This document shows positions 45,473 through 55,377 of a stretch of DNA of 64,000 nt, piece after piece. The DNA is from Burkholderia cepacia (GTDB taxonomy: Bacteria > Pseudomonadota > Gammaproteobacteria > Burkholderiales > Burkholderiaceae). The stretch covers positions 124,001 through 188,000 of the forward strand of contig NZ_LDWR01000011.1 of the NCBI RefSeq assembly GCF_001039005.1, written 5' to 3'. The notes beneath the pieces were generated by a model. It was not told where the DNA came from, made no database searches, and worked only from the letters and a program-made list of their open reading frames with translations. Positions within the stretch are counted from its first letter, which is position 1. The number at the start of each line of letters is the position of its first letter. A program made the position numbers and the translations under genes.

Positions 45473-46216
45473 TCAGCCCTTCACGCGCCGCTGGCGCACG
45501 GCTTCGTACAGGCACACGCCGCTTGCGACCGACACGTTCAGGCTTTCCACGCTGCCGGCCATCGGGATGCTCATCACATCGTCGCAGGTGTCACGCGTGA
45601 GCCGGCGCATGCCTTCGCCTTCCGCGCCCATCACGAGCGCGACGGGGCCGTCGAGCTTCGTGTCGTAGAGCGTCGACGACGCCTCGTCCGACGTGCCGAT
45701 GATCCACACGCCGGCTTCCTTCAGCTCGCGCAGCGCGCGGGCAAGGTTCGTCACTGTGATGTACGGCACCGTATCGGCCGCGCCGCTCGCCACCTTGGCC
45801 GCGGTCGCGTTCAGGCCGACCGCACGGTCGCGCGGCGCGATGACCGCGTGCGCACCCGCCGAATCGGCAACGCGCAGGCACGCGCCGAGGTTGTGCGGAT
45901 CGGTAACGCCGTCGAGCACGAGCAGCAGCGCGGGGCCCTGGATGCCGTCAAGCAGCTCGGACAGGTTTTGCGCGAGCGGGACGTCCTCGACGCGCGCGAC
46001 GACACCCTGGTGACGCTCGGTATGGGCGAGGCCCCACAGGCGCGTTTCGTCGGCCGCGATCAGCCGCACGCCCGCTTCCTTCGCGGTGTGCAGGAAGTCC
46101 TGCATGCGGCGGTCGCGGCGCGTCTGGTCGTACAGCACCTCCGCAACCGTCGATGCATCGTGCCGCAAACGTGCGGTCACCGCATGAAAACCGTAAAGAA
46201 CCTTCAGACGTGACAT
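45473..46216 (-). CDS. rlmB: 23S rRNA (guanosine-2'-O-)-methyltransferase RlmB
   Basis: A 247-residue SPOUT methyltransferase that methylates G2251 of 23S rRNA. An N-terminal substrate-binding domain begins [15 protein letters not shown], and the knotted domain has [29 protein letters not shown] and [18 protein letters not shown]. It is downstream of rnr with a hairpin between. Confidence 0.96.
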   Translation of the reverse strand: MSRLKVLYGFHAVTARLRHDASTVAEVLYDQTRRDRRMQDFLHTAKEAGVRLIAADETRLWGLAHTERHQGVVARVEDVPLAQNLSELLDGIQGPALLLVLDGVTDPHNLGACLRVADSAGAHAVIAPRDRAVGLNATAAKVASGAADTVPYITVTNLARALRELKEAGVWIIGTSDEASSTLYDTKLDGPVALVMGAEGEGMRRLTRDTCDDVMSIPMAGSVESLNVSVASGVCLYEAVRQRRVKG

Positions 46217-46287
46217 GACTGGAACAACCTTCGATCAAACGTGCGGCCGCGCGACACGCGCGGCCGCGATCCATGGAAAAGGAAAGC

Positions 46288-46320
46288 GCCGCGTTGCCGG
46301 CCGATGACCGGTGACGCGGC
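46288..46320 (-). terminator. Probable rnr terminator
   Basis: GCCGCGTTGCCGG (46288-46300) pairs, with one mismatch, with CCGGTGACGCGGC (46308-46320). On the minus strand it is followed by only a broken T-tract, so it may be partial and allow read-through to rlmB. Confidence 0.5.
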
Positions 46321-46364
46321 GTCTCTCGATACTGCAGGGCGTGCGCTTGCGCCGCCCCGAACGC

Positions 46365-48863
46365 TCAATACTTCTTGCGGGCGCGTGTCTTCTTCGCGGT
46401 CGGCTTCGCCGCCGCACCGCCACCACCACCACCACCACCACCGCCGTTACCACCCTTCTTCTTCGCGGCGGTACGCGCGGCGCGCGCTTCCTGTACCGCG
46501 ACGCTCGGTGCGCTCGCGGCCTTCTTGCGACGCGGTGCGGACTCCTCCGCCGGCGGCAGCGCACGCACGCGCGGGCCGTTGCCGTTGCGATCGGCGCCTG
46601 CGGCAGCCGGCGCGGGCGACGGACGCGGCGCCTTCACCGGCGTATCGCGCACGAGACGGAAATCGATCTTGCGCGCGTCGAGATCGACGCGGCTGACCTG
46701 CACGCGCACGCGGTCCGACAGGCGATAGCGGATGCCCGTCCGTTCGCCGCGCAGTTCGTTCTTGATCTCGTCGTACTGGAAGTAGTCCGAGCCGAGTTCC
46801 GTGACGTGCACGAGCCCTTCGATGAAGAGCGTGTCGAGCTGGACGAAGATGCCGAACGACGTCACGCCGTTCACCATCCCGCCGTACTCCTCGCCGAGCT
46901 TGTCGCGCATGAAGTAGCACTTGAGCCATGCCTCGACGTCGCGCGACGCTTCGTCCGCACGCCGCTCGTTCGCCGAGCAGTGCAGGCCGAGCTCTTCCCA
47001 GATCGCCGTGTTCGGGCGCGAGCGGCCGCGCGTTTCGTCGTCGGCCTGCTGCATCGCGCGGGCGCGCGGCGACAGCGCGGTGTTCAACTCGAAGCCGTCC
47101 GGCGCCTTCGGCACATACTTCTTGCCGGACAGGATCGCGTAGATCGCGCGGTGCGTGAGCAGGTCGGGATAACGACGGATCGGGCTCGTGAAGTGCGCAT
47201 ACGCCTCGTACGCGAGACCGAAGTGGCCGATGTTGTCCGGGCTGTAGACGGCCTGCTGCATCGAGCGCAGCAGCATCGGCTGCAGCATCTGCGCGTCGGG
47301 CCGGTCGCGAATCTGCGCCATCAGCGCCGCGTAGTCGCTCGCATGCGGCTTGTCGCCGCCGCCGAGCGACAGGCCCATGCCGCGCAGGAACGCGCGCAGG
47401 TTCTCGAGTTTCTCCGGCGTCGGCCCCGCGTGCACGCGGTACAGGCCCGGATGCTTGTTGCGCTTCAGGAAATCGGCCGCGCAGACGTTCGCGGCCAGCA
47501 TGCATTCCTCGATCAGCTTGTGCGCATCGTTGCGCTGGCGCGGCACGATCTGTTCGATCTTGCCCTGCGAGTTGCAGACGATGTAGGTCTCGGTCGTGTC
47601 GAAGTCGATCGCGCCGCGCTTCTGCCGTGCGGCGAACAGCGACTTGTAGACGCCGTACAGGTCCTGCAGGTGCGGCAGCAGGTCCGCGCGACGCGCGGCC
47701 TCCGGCCCCTTCGTGTTCGACAGCACGGCCGCGACTTCGGTGTACGTGAGGCGTGCAGCCGAATGGATAACGGCCGGATAGAACTGATACGCCTTGATCT
47801 CGCCGCGCGCGGTGATCACCATGTCGCACGCGAGCACGCAGCGGTCGACCTGCGGATTCAGCGAGCACAGGCCGTTCGACAGTTTTTCCGGCAGCATCGG
47901 GATCACGCGGCGCGGGAAATAGACCGACGTGCTGCGTTCGAGCGCGTCGGCATCGAGCCCGCCGCCCGGCTGTACGTAGTGCGACACGTCCGCGATCGCG
48001 ACGATCAGGCGATAGCCGTCGCCGCGACCGACCTTGACCGGCTCGCAGTAGACGGCGTCATCGAAGTCGCGGGCGTCCTCGCCGTCGATCGTCACGAGCG
48101 GCACGTCGCGCAGGTCGACGCGGAACCGCAGGTCGGTCGGCCGCACCTTGTCGGGCAGCGCAGCGGCTTCGTCGAGCGCCGGCTGGCTGAATTCATGCGG
48201 CACGCCGTACTTGCGCACTGCGATTTCGATTTCCATGCCCGGATCGTCGATATCGCCGAGCACTTCGACGACACGGCCGAGCGGCTGCGAATGACGGCTC
48301 GGGAAATCGGTCAGCTCGACGACCACGACCTGCCCGACCTTCGCCTTCTTCACGTTCTGCGTGATCAGGATGTCGTGGCCGATGCGCTTGTCTTCCGGCG
48401 CGACGATCAGCGCACCGTTCTCGTTGAGCAGGCGGCCGATCACGCGCTTGTTCGCGCGATCGGTGACTTCGACGACATGCCCTTCCGGGCGGCCGCGGCG
48501 ATCGTAGCCGACGATCCGCGCGAGCACGCGATCGTTGTGCATCACCTTCTGCATCTCGCCGTTCGGCAAGAACAGATCGTCCTGGCCGTCGTCGCGGATC
48601 ACGAACCCGTAGCCGTCACGATGCCCCTGCACGCGTCCGGCAACGAAATTCGACGGATGGGTCAACTGGTAGTGGCCACGCTTGTCGAGGCGGATCTGGC
48701 CGTCGCGTTCCATCGCGGCGACACGTCGGAAGAACCCCTCGCGCTCCTGACGCTTGATCGACAATGCTTCGGCGATGTCGTTGGCGGCCAGCGGCGCGTC
48801 GCTCGTACGCAGCACGCCGAGAATCTCTTCACGGCTCGGAATGGGGTACGGATATTTGCTCAA
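46365..48863 (-). CDS. rnr: Ribonuclease R
   Basis: An 832-residue 3'-5' exoribonuclease. An N-terminal winged-helix region and cold-shock domains are followed by the RNB catalytic domain (VTIDGEDARDFDDAVYCEP with the metal-binding Asp residues; SVYFPRRVIPMLPEKLSNGLCSL). An S1 domain follows, then a basic tail. The tail contains a run of ten glycines encoded by a trinucleotide repeat near 46423-46448, before a Lys-rich end. The start is TTG at 48863, which gives the usual MSKYPYP N-terminus; no strong ribosome site is seen. Confidence 0.96.
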   Translation of the reverse strand: MSKYPYPIPSREEILGVLRTSDAPLAANDIAEALSIKRQEREGFFRRVAAMERDGQIRLDKRGHYQLTHPSNFVAGRVQGHRDGYGFVIRDDGQDDLFLPNGEMQKVMHNDRVLARIVGYDRRGRPEGHVVEVTDRANKRVIGRLLNENGALIVAPEDKRIGHDILITQNVKKAKVGQVVVVELTDFPSRHSQPLGRVVEVLGDIDDPGMEIEIAVRKYGVPHEFSQPALDEAAALPDKVRPTDLRFRVDLRDVPLVTIDGEDARDFDDAVYCEPVKVGRGDGYRLIVAIADVSHYVQPGGGLDADALERSTSVYFPRRVIPMLPEKLSNGLCSLNPQVDRCVLACDMVITARGEIKAYQFYPAVIHSAARLTYTEVAAVLSNTKGPEAARRADLLPHLQDLYGVYKSLFAARQKRGAIDFDTTETYIVCNSQGKIEQIVPRQRNDAHKLIEECMLAANVCAADFLKRNKHPGLYRVHAGPTPEKLENLRAFLRGMGLSLGGGDKPHASDYAALMAQIRDRPDAQMLQPMLLRSMQQAVYSPDNIGHFGLAYEAYAHFTSPIRRYPDLLTHRAIYAILSGKKYVPKAPDGFELNTALSPRARAMQQADDETRGRSRPNTAIWEELGLHCSANERRADEASRDVEAWLKCYFMRDKLGEEYGGMVNGVTSFGIFVQLDTLFIEGLVHVTELGSDYFQYDEIKNELRGERTGIRYRLSDRVRVQVSRVDLDARKIDFRLVRDTPVKAPRPSPAPAAAGADRNGNGPRVRALPPAEESAPRRKKAASAPSVAVQEARAARTAAKKKGGNGGGGGGGGGGAAAKPTAKKTRARKKY
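46423..46448 (-). repeat. Trinucleotide repeat encoding a glycine run in RNase R
   Basis: A CAC/CCA/CCG-type triplet run on the plus strand (GGN codons on the minus strand) codes for consecutive glycines in the C-terminal tail. Triplet changes would lengthen or shorten the linker without a frameshift. Confidence 0.8.
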
Positions 48864-49048
48864 GGGTTTGTCGATGATTGTTCTCGTTGCGTTGACCGAT
48901 GGTGCACGGCATCAACATAGAGGTGTCCGTCAGACAGTTCTATATTGACGGCGGCGGACCATTCTATCATCCGCCTGTGTCACCAAATAACGGGAATGCC
49001 GCGGGCAGGCGCGACGGCGGCCGGTTTGCGATGCGTCGCAAAAAAATG

Positions 49049-49076
49049 TTGACACGAATAATTGGGGCGCTATAAT
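49049..49076 (+). promoter_or_regulatory. tRNA-Leu promoter
   Basis: The exact consensus hexamers TTGACA (49049-49054) and TATAAT (49071-49076) are separated by 16 bases, 37 bases ahead of the tRNA. Confidence 0.9.
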
Positions 49077-49112
49077 TTCGCTTCTTTGCAGCAAGCAGCT
49101 ACTGCAAAACGT

Positions 49113-49199
49113 GCCCAGGTGGCGGAATTGGTAGACGCACTAGGTTCAGGTCCTAGCGGTGGCAACATCGTGGAGGTTCGAGTCCTCTCCTGGGCACCA
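49113..49199 (+). tRNA. tRNA-Leu (CAG)
   Basis: 87 nt with a long variable arm and encoded CCA. The acceptor GCCCAGG pairs with CCTGGGC, and the anticodon loop TTCAGGT gives CAG. A perfect consensus promoter precedes it and a terminator follows. Confidence 0.97.
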
Positions 49200-49416
49200 T
49201 CTGTTTTTAAAAAGGTCGGCTTTTGCCGGCCTTTTTTCATTTCCGGCCCAGGAAGCAAAGCGCCTGCGCGCTTTGCGTGCGGACTCGAAAGGCTGCGCTT
49301 GCAAGCGCAGCCGGGGTCGCGCATGGGTGACCGAGTCCTCTCCTGGGCACCATCTGTATTTAAAAAGGTCGGCTTCTAGCCGGCCTTTTTCTTTTTCAGG
49401 CCCCGGAAAGCAAAAT
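49179..49416 (+). repeat. Direct repeat of the tRNA-Leu 3' end plus terminator
   Basis: The sequence from CGAGTCCTCTCCTGGGCACCA through the terminator and the GGAAGCAAA-like stretch occurs at 49179-49258 and again, with few changes, from 49333 to about 49416. About 70 bases between the copies hold a perfect hairpin (GCAAAGCGC/GCGCTTTGC, 49255-49275) and a 22-base palindrome at 49291-49312. Both copies keep a working terminator: 49209-49237 and 49362-49390. Confidence 0.85.
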
Positions 49417-49498
49417 ACCCGGGCGCGTTGCACGCCCGGGCCGACATCTGCCCCCTATTCTCCGAAAGCGCACCACTTCCGGCACGACGGAAGCTGCA

Positions 49499-50050
49499 TC
49501 ACAGCATCCGCTTCAGCACGTCGTTCTTCGACACGAAATGATGCTTGAGCGCCGCGCCCGCATGTGCCGCCACCAGCAAGGCCAGCGTATAGCAGCCGAT
49601 CCGGTGGAGTACGAACCAGTGTTCGGTCACCGGCCCCGCGCTGAACGGCGTCTTCACGTAAACGATCCCGAACAGCCAGTATCCGTCCGGCACCATCACG
49701 AACCCGCTGAACAGGACGAACGCGACGAGCACGTAAATCAGCGAGTGCACCAGATGCGCGATCGCGCGCTGACCCTGCGGAACCGACTCGACGTCGGGAG
49801 GCGTCCGGCGGAAGAACGACCATACGTACCGCAGCGGAAACAACACGATCAGGCAGCTCGCGAGCGACATGTTGAGCGTCGACACGAAGCGCCAGAGCCC
49901 CGGATCGGTGATGAAGTGCAGCGCGAAGCCGGCCGCCATCGTGTACAGGATCACAACCGCGAAGATCCAGTGCAGCGCGCGAGAGAAGCGATCGTATCGG
50001 CCGTCGGCAGACGACGTTCGCTGCGTATGTATCGGGTAAGCCACCTGCAT
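49499..50050 (-). CDS. Cytochrome b561 family membrane haem protein
   Basis: A 183-residue, four-helix protein with the b561 layout. His residues for haem ligation occur in FSRALHWIF, AIAHLVHSLIYVLV and FVLHRIGCYTLALLVAAHAGAALKHHFV. It shuttles electrons across the inner membrane, often from quinol to periplasmic acceptors or superoxide. It stands alone at the left of the fimbrial cluster. Confidence 0.93.
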   Translation of the reverse strand: MQVAYPIHTQRTSSADGRYDRFSRALHWIFAVVILYTMAAGFALHFITDPGLWRFVSTLNMSLASCLIVLFPLRYVWSFFRRTPPDVESVPQGQRAIAHLVHSLIYVLVAFVLFSGFVMVPDGYWLFGIVYVKTPFSAGPVTEHWFVLHRIGCYTLALLVAAHAGAALKHHFVSKNDVLKRML

Positions 50051-50190
50051 GATTCATCCTTTATCGGTTGTCGGTTCATGGTTGCCATGGATAAGTGGAT
50101 GAAATTATCGAGGTCGAATCCGATGCCGATAATCAATCTCAAGGATTTCAAAATATCCGGCGCGACAACGCACCGCCCTGCCGGCCGGCA

Positions 50191-51159
50191 TCAGCGCATC
50201 TCGATCAGGAATGTCATCACGCTGTCGCCGGAGCCCGCCGTTACGCGTTCGCCGTGCTGGTAGTACTGCGCGATGAACGGCAACCTGGTCGCTCCGACAT
50301 TCGCGTCGCCGAGGCTGTGCCACGCGTTCAGCATCACGGGCACATCGTCCTTCAGCACGCGAATCCCGACACCTTGTGCCGCGTCGTCGCCTTGCAGCTT
50401 CAATATGTCCGTGGTGCCCGGCACGGTCTCGCCGAGCAACTGGATCGACAGCGGCGTCGGCCGCGGATCGCCGTACGGGCTGCACGTCAGGTCGATCGCG
50501 AAGTCGCGCGATGCACGAGCCGCGCCCGGCCCGTCGAACGCAATCGCGGGCACGGCCCCGAGCGGAACGACGAGGTGCTTCGAATCGGTATTGACCGTGC
50601 ACGCGACGCCGCGCACGTAGCTGCTCGTGACGTGCTTGCGCACGACGTTGTGGTCGGGATCGCCGATCGCGGCCGACGCGTCGATGCTCAGCGCCTGACC
50701 CTGCAGGAAGCCGGGCGTCACCGGCCCGGTCTTGACGAGTTCCATGTCGATCACGTACTCGCGCGCGCTGCCGTCGCCCGGGTGCACACCGAGCAGGCCG
50801 TCGGTATTGCCGCCGAGATGTTCGCCGTCGCGCGTCACGCGCAGCGCAAGCCCGGGCAGGTTGGTTGCCCACAGGTTCATGCCCGGCAGCGCGCCGAACT
50901 CGCTCGAATACCGCAGATTGCGCGGCTCGGGATCGTTCTGGCCGTTCAGCGAGCAGGTGACGGTCAGCGTGAACCGGGTCGACTCGACGACGCCGCCGAC
51001 CTCGACGAGGTCGGCGGCCATCGGGCCGAATTCGATCGGATTGAAATCCTCGGGCGCGCTCAGGCAGGTGGCGAACGCGGGCGCCGCGCCGAACGTCAGC
51101 GCGGCAAGCGCGGCCCAGCGACACAGGCGCGTGGCAAATCGGGAAGTCACGGGTTTCAT
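50191..51159 (-). CDS. Fimbrial tip adhesin/minor subunit
   Basis: A 322-residue exported protein (signal peptide ending PAFA/TCLSA) whose C-terminal half reads as a pilin-type Ig fold lacking its last strand (CTVNTDSKHLVVPLGAVPAI ... TAGSGDSVMTFLIEMR). The extra N-terminal domain suggests a two-domain adhesin at the fimbrial tip. Its start overlaps the usher stop (ATGA). It is the last gene of the chaperone-usher operon. The receptor is unknown. Confidence 0.85.
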   Translation of the reverse strand: MKPVTSRFATRLCRWAALAALTFGAAPAFATCLSAPEDFNPIEFGPMAADLVEVGGVVESTRFTLTVTCSLNGQNDPEPRNLRYSSEFGALPGMNLWATNLPGLALRVTRDGEHLGGNTDGLLGVHPGDGSAREYVIDMELVKTGPVTPGFLQGQALSIDASAAIGDPDHNVVRKHVTSSYVRGVACTVNTDSKHLVVPLGAVPAIAFDGPGAARASRDFAIDLTCSPYGDPRPTPLSIQLLGETVPGTTDILKLQGDDAAQGVGIRVLKDDVPVMLNAWHSLGDANVGATRLPFIAQYYQHGERVTAGSGDSVMTFLIEMR

Positions 51160-53729
51160 GATCGGGATGATGGCGAGGAAGAGGCGTCGGCCCGGAGCGC
51201 GGGATGCGTGCGCGAGCAGACGACGTCGAGTTCGGGGAAATGGCGAGGCGCGATCGATTCGCCCATGTCGTACGACAGCCCGCAACGCTCGTCCGGACGC
51301 GCGCCCCAGCGCACGAGCAGATCGCCGGCGCGCTCGACGCCGGTGACGAAGCCCTGGCCGTTCGGGCCGACCATGCCGACTTCCTTGCCGTCCGTGGTCA
51401 GCACGGCGGCGCCGAACGGCACCGGCTTGCCCGTGTCGTCGGCCACGTCGAGCATCAGGCGCCCTGCCTCGACTTCGAACGGCGCCAGCACGACCGCCCC
51501 GCGCGTCGGCACGACGTGCACGATCGCGTTGCGAATCTCGAGCTGGCGATCGAGTTCGACCGTGCGCAGTGCGACGCGGTTCTGTCGGTACGGCACGACA
51601 TGCGGCACGACCGCATAACCCGCACGGTCGGTGCGTACGCCAGCGTGCGCGATCACGCCCACGTTGGCCGCGCCCTCGCTGCGCACGAGCGCCACGGTTT
51701 CGCCGAGAGGCTGCGACAGCGTGACGCCGCCACCGTGCACGAGCACGCCGCCCGCCGCGCTGACGGAAGTCTGCGAACCGCTGCGCGCCTGGTTGTGGGT
51801 GGCCGCGAACTGGCCGGCCGACGCGCGATAGTTCAGGTTCACCGCGCCGCCCACGCCGTTCGCCGATCGATCGGCGTCGACGCCGTAACTCAGCCGATCG
51901 TCCGCCAGCAGCGTGCCGAACACGCCCGCGCGCTGCTCGGTGCCGGCCGTACCGGCGATCAGCGTCGCGCTGCCGTACGCCCGCGCCGCCGCACGCGCGC
52001 CGCCCATCGGAATCGAGAGGTTCAGCGACACCTGCCGGCTGCTCGCACCACGCGTGCGCGATTCGCTGCTCAGGTTCACGTTGTACGACACGCGCGAAAC
52101 GCTGCCCGCGTAGCCGAGCTGCACCAGCCGGTCCTCCCCCGCGCCGTCGCGGTACGTACGCCGGCTCGCGCTGACGTACAGCGAGCCCGCTCGCCCGAGG
52201 TTCTGCGATACGCTCAGATCGCCGCGGCTGCGCTTGCCGGCGCGATATGCCCAGCTGTCGACCGACGCCGCGTAACGCACCGCGATGTCGGACAGGCTGC
52301 GATAGCCGGCCGAATAATAATGGTGCGCGGCACGCAGTTCCGTGCCGGTCGACGCGAACGCCTTCGCGAACATCACGCGCGCCGCGCTGCCGGCCCCCGC
52401 CCGCCCCTTGTGGTCACGGTGGCGCGCATGCACGAGATCGACTGAAACCGCGCCGACCCGCGGCATGTTGCGCGCCACGCCGGCCGCCAGTGCGGCATAC
52501 CCGCTCGCGAACGTCGCGCCGCCGTAGACCGTGACCTCGCCCGGCAAGCCATAGGCGGCACTCGCCGACGTAAACCATTGCGGCCGGTCTGAATCGGCGC
52601 GCAGGCGCCCTGCGGCCGCACGATAGGACCACGCGTTCTGGCGCAGCAGCGTCGGAATGCTCGCCGACGACTGGATGAAGCTGCGCGTTTGTCCGTCCGA
52701 CTCGACGATCGTCACGTCGAGATCCGCGTTCGATGCGACCGCGTACAGGTCGTCGATCTCGAACGGGCCCGGCGGCACGTAATTGCTGTAGATGAGATAG
52801 CCGTTCTGGCGGATCTCGACCTTCGCATGACTTTGCGCGATGCCGCGCACGACAGGTGCGTAGCCGCGCTGGCTGTCCGGCTGCATCGTGTCGTCGGACG
52901 CGAGCTGCACGCCCTGGAACGCCACGCTGTCGAACACGATATCGGACGTGAAGCTGTCGCCGAGCGTCACGCGGCTGCGCCACGCGGGAATGTCGCGCTC
53001 CAGATAGGTATTCGTAAACTGCGTCTGCAACCCCGACGCGTTGCGGTTGACCATCGCGCTGCCGCGCAGCCGCCATGCGCCGAGGTTCAGCCCCGCGCGC
53101 ACGCTGCCGTAGGCTTCGGTCGCGTGGCCGGACGGCAAATCGCCGTAGCGGCGCTGCGCGGCGTTGACGCGGTAGTCGAAACGCATCGCGTCGATGCCTT
53201 CGTCCCATCGCGACGGATCGACCGAGCCGCGCGGCACGCGCTTCATTTTCGCCTGCGGAACCGTCAGCGACAGCGTCTGGCGATCCGGGTCCACTGTGAC
53301 GGTCGTGTCCGGCATCGCTTTGCGCGGATCGACGCACACCGCTGCGCGGTCGTTCGCGCCGTCGTTCGCGCCCGCTTCGGCAAGCAGCGGAAACGCCGCC
53401 ACGTTTACACCGAACGCATCCAGTTGCGCGGTGCTCACGCAGGGCCGTACCGACTCGTCGCGGGCATCGCGCTCGAAACGGACGTCATGCGGACCGTACG
53501 ATTCGCCATTCACCGTCACCTCGACCGGATGCACGCCGGGCAGCAGCACGTTCGCTTCGGAGAACGCGTCGAGATCCACGTCCGCCTGCGTGTTGCCGAA
53601 CGCGAGGAACGCGGGATTGAATGCCGTCTGCGCGTGCGCGGACCCGCCGCCCGCGATCGGCAAGCCGAGCGCGGCGGTCGAGGCGAGCGCGAGCACGCAT
53701 CGGCGCAGCAGGTGAAGGCGTCGTGTCAT
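51156..53729 (-). CDS. Outer-membrane usher protein (FimD family)
   Basis: An 857-residue usher with signal peptide. It comprises an N-terminal chaperone-binding domain (FNPAFLAFGNTQADVDLDAF), a 24-strand barrel with plug, and two C-terminal domains (LMLDVADDTGKPVPFGAAVLTTDG). It threads subunits through the outer membrane. The length is that of a complete usher. Its start is the ATG at 53729, and its 3' end overlaps the adhesin gene. Confidence 0.95.
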   Translation of the reverse strand: MTRRLHLLRRCVLALASTAALGLPIAGGGSAHAQTAFNPAFLAFGNTQADVDLDAFSEANVLLPGVHPVEVTVNGESYGPHDVRFERDARDESVRPCVSTAQLDAFGVNVAAFPLLAEAGANDGANDRAAVCVDPRKAMPDTTVTVDPDRQTLSLTVPQAKMKRVPRGSVDPSRWDEGIDAMRFDYRVNAAQRRYGDLPSGHATEAYGSVRAGLNLGAWRLRGSAMVNRNASGLQTQFTNTYLERDIPAWRSRVTLGDSFTSDIVFDSVAFQGVQLASDDTMQPDSQRGYAPVVRGIAQSHAKVEIRQNGYLIYSNYVPPGPFEIDDLYAVASNADLDVTIVESDGQTRSFIQSSASIPTLLRQNAWSYRAAAGRLRADSDRPQWFTSASAAYGLPGEVTVYGGATFASGYAALAAGVARNMPRVGAVSVDLVHARHRDHKGRAGAGSAARVMFAKAFASTGTELRAAHHYYSAGYRSLSDIAVRYAASVDSWAYRAGKRSRGDLSVSQNLGRAGSLYVSASRRTYRDGAGEDRLVQLGYAGSVSRVSYNVNLSSESRTRGASSRQVSLNLSIPMGGARAAARAYGSATLIAGTAGTEQRAGVFGTLLADDRLSYGVDADRSANGVGGAVNLNYRASAGQFAATHNQARSGSQTSVSAAGGVLVHGGGVTLSQPLGETVALVRSEGAANVGVIAHAGVRTDRAGYAVVPHVVPYRQNRVALRTVELDRQLEIRNAIVHVVPTRGAVVLAPFEVEAGRLMLDVADDTGKPVPFGAAVLTTDGKEVGMVGPNGQGFVTGVERAGDLLVRWGARPDERCGLSYDMGESIAPRHFPELDVVCSRTHPALRADASSSPSSRS

Positions 53730-53849
53730 GAACGAAGGCGCGGCCGCGCCGGACGAGCGCGGGCCGCGTGTATGAAGTCGGGGTAATCGAAAGGTCGGAA
53801 ACTGCGGTGTGCGAAGCGGCCGTCGGCACGCTTCGCACACCGCGCCGCG

Positions 53850-54578
53850 TCAGGCGTCGTCGGCCGGCATCGTCACCGTGACGGGTGGCGTCACGGCGCC
53901 GTAGTCGTTGATCGTGCTGAACGTCAGCGCACCCGGCTGCGTCACCATCGCCCGGATCGTGCGCAGCGGGTAGGTCGTCGTCTGCAGCGGCGGCGCCATC
54001 TCGAGATCGACGTCCTCGGAGGCGCCGGCGTCCACACCGATCTTCGCGAACGTGACGTGATAGGGCGTCGGATTGTGCACCGACAGCATCGTGCCGTCGC
54101 CCGACGGCACGATGCGCCACGTCAGCGCCGCGGACGCGTCGGCGGCCGAGCCGGTCAACCCCTGCGGCCGGTAGAACGCCTTGAGGCGCGTCTGGATCGC
54201 GATCTGCAGCACGTTCTCCTGCTTCGGCGCAGCCGGGATCTCCTTCACGTTCAGCCACAGCATCGACTCGCGGTCGGCCGGCAGCGCATGCTTGACGCGC
54301 ATCACGCGCAACAGGTTTTCCTTGCCGGGATCAAGCCGCGACAGCGGCGGCGTGACGAAGAACGGCGCCTTCGCGCTGCCTTCCCCCTGCCCGCCATCGA
54401 TCCATGCCTGCACGACATACGGCTGGCCGTCCGTGTTCTTCACGGGCACGACGGCCTCGCGCCTGTCCTCCTGCAGGATCACGCGCGTCGCGCCGACCAC
54501 GATGCCCGCGAGCGCGCCGTGGGTCACGCACAGGCCGAGCACACACGCGAGCATGCGCTGCACGAATCGAGTCGTCAT
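53850..54578 (-). CDS. Periplasmic fimbrial chaperone (FimC/PapD family)
   Basis: A 242-residue exported chaperone with two Ig-like domains. The first contains IVVGATRVILQEDRREAVVPV and YVVQAWIDGG, and the subunit-binding Arg and Lys are in standard positions (VILQEDRRE; KHALPADRESMLWLNVKEIP). Donor-strand complementation with the pilin upstream and adhesin downstream is expected. The start is the ATG at 54578. Confidence 0.94.
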   Translation of the reverse strand: MTTRFVQRMLACVLGLCVTHGALAGIVVGATRVILQEDRREAVVPVKNTDGQPYVVQAWIDGGQGEGSAKAPFFVTPPLSRLDPGKENLLRVMRVKHALPADRESMLWLNVKEIPAAPKQENVLQIAIQTRLKAFYRPQGLTGSAADASAALTWRIVPSGDGTMLSVHNPTPYHVTFAKIGVDAGASEDVDLEMAPPLQTTTYPLRTIRAMVTQPGALTFSTINDYGAVTPPVTVTMPADDA

Positions 54579-54595
54579 CGGTCGATCCCCTGCGC

Positions 54596-55117
54596 TCAAC
54601 GGTAGTGCAGCGTGAACGACGCCGTGCCGTTCGCCTCGCCCGCCTCGGTCTGGTCGGAAGTCGAGACGTAGTTCGCGGCGAAGTTCAGCACGTTGCTGCC
54701 CGGCGTCAGCTGGAGCGTGTCGGTCTCGCTGTTGATGCCGATCGGCTCGCCGTCATCGTGCATCAACTGGATGCCGACGCCTTTCGCGTCGTCCGTGCCG
54801 CCGCTGCCGATCGCGAGCAGCGTCGGATCGTCGCCGTGCGCCATGCCTTCGAACTGCGCACGCACGCCGTTCAACTGGTCGTCGCACGCGCTCAGCGCGA
54901 TCTGGAACGGCACGCGACGGCTCTCCTGGCCCGCCGCGGCAAGCTGGTCGACACCGATCGCACCGAGCGGCACCTGGATATTGCTGTTGTCGATCTGGCA
55001 GGTCGTCGCGACGATCTTGCCGTGGAAGTTGATCGTGCCGTCCGCCGCCAGCGCGGACGTCGAACCGAACGCCGCCATCAGCGCGGCAAACACGAGATGT
55101 TTTTGGTACTGTTTCAT
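54596..55117 (-). CDS. Major fimbrial subunit
   Basis: A 173-residue pilin with signal peptide (STSALA/ADGTINF). The first cysteine of the classic pair is in VATTCQIDN and the second in ALSACDDQ. A C-terminal beta-zipper ends in ASFTLHYR with the penultimate Tyr needed for chaperone binding. It leads the four-gene operon pilin-chaperone-usher-adhesin. The 260-base upstream gap must hold its promoter. Confidence 0.93.
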   Translation of the reverse strand: MKQYQKHLVFAALMAAFGSTSALAADGTINFHGKIVATTCQIDNSNIQVPLGAIGVDQLAAAGQESRRVPFQIALSACDDQLNGVRAQFEGMAHGDDPTLLAIGSGGTDDAKGVGIQLMHDDGEPIGINSETDTLQLTPGSNVLNFAANYVSTSDQTEAGEANGTASFTLHYR

Positions 55118-55377
55118 CGAATGCCTGGAAAGAAAGGTGAGGATGTCCGTTGCCAGTCCGTGACAGCGGAACAGCGAACCCGTCGAGTTCGCAGGCATTA
55201 TTCCGGCCGCGCCGTGGCGGCCAAACAAATCTGGAAGAATCCTCAATGCGCGAACGCGATCGCACGCAGGCAGGCCAAACACGCCGCTCGAATCGGCGGC
55301 GGCAATCGATGAGCAGGAAGAGCCGAATGACCGGCTCGCGGAAGATCGGCACCGGCGGCCCTACCCGCCGGCCCGGC

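Noticed and set aside
46311..48920. 869-codon plus-strand frame across rnr
   Set aside because: Antisense shadow of RNase R; low-complexity Arg/Ala/His composition and no ribosome site.
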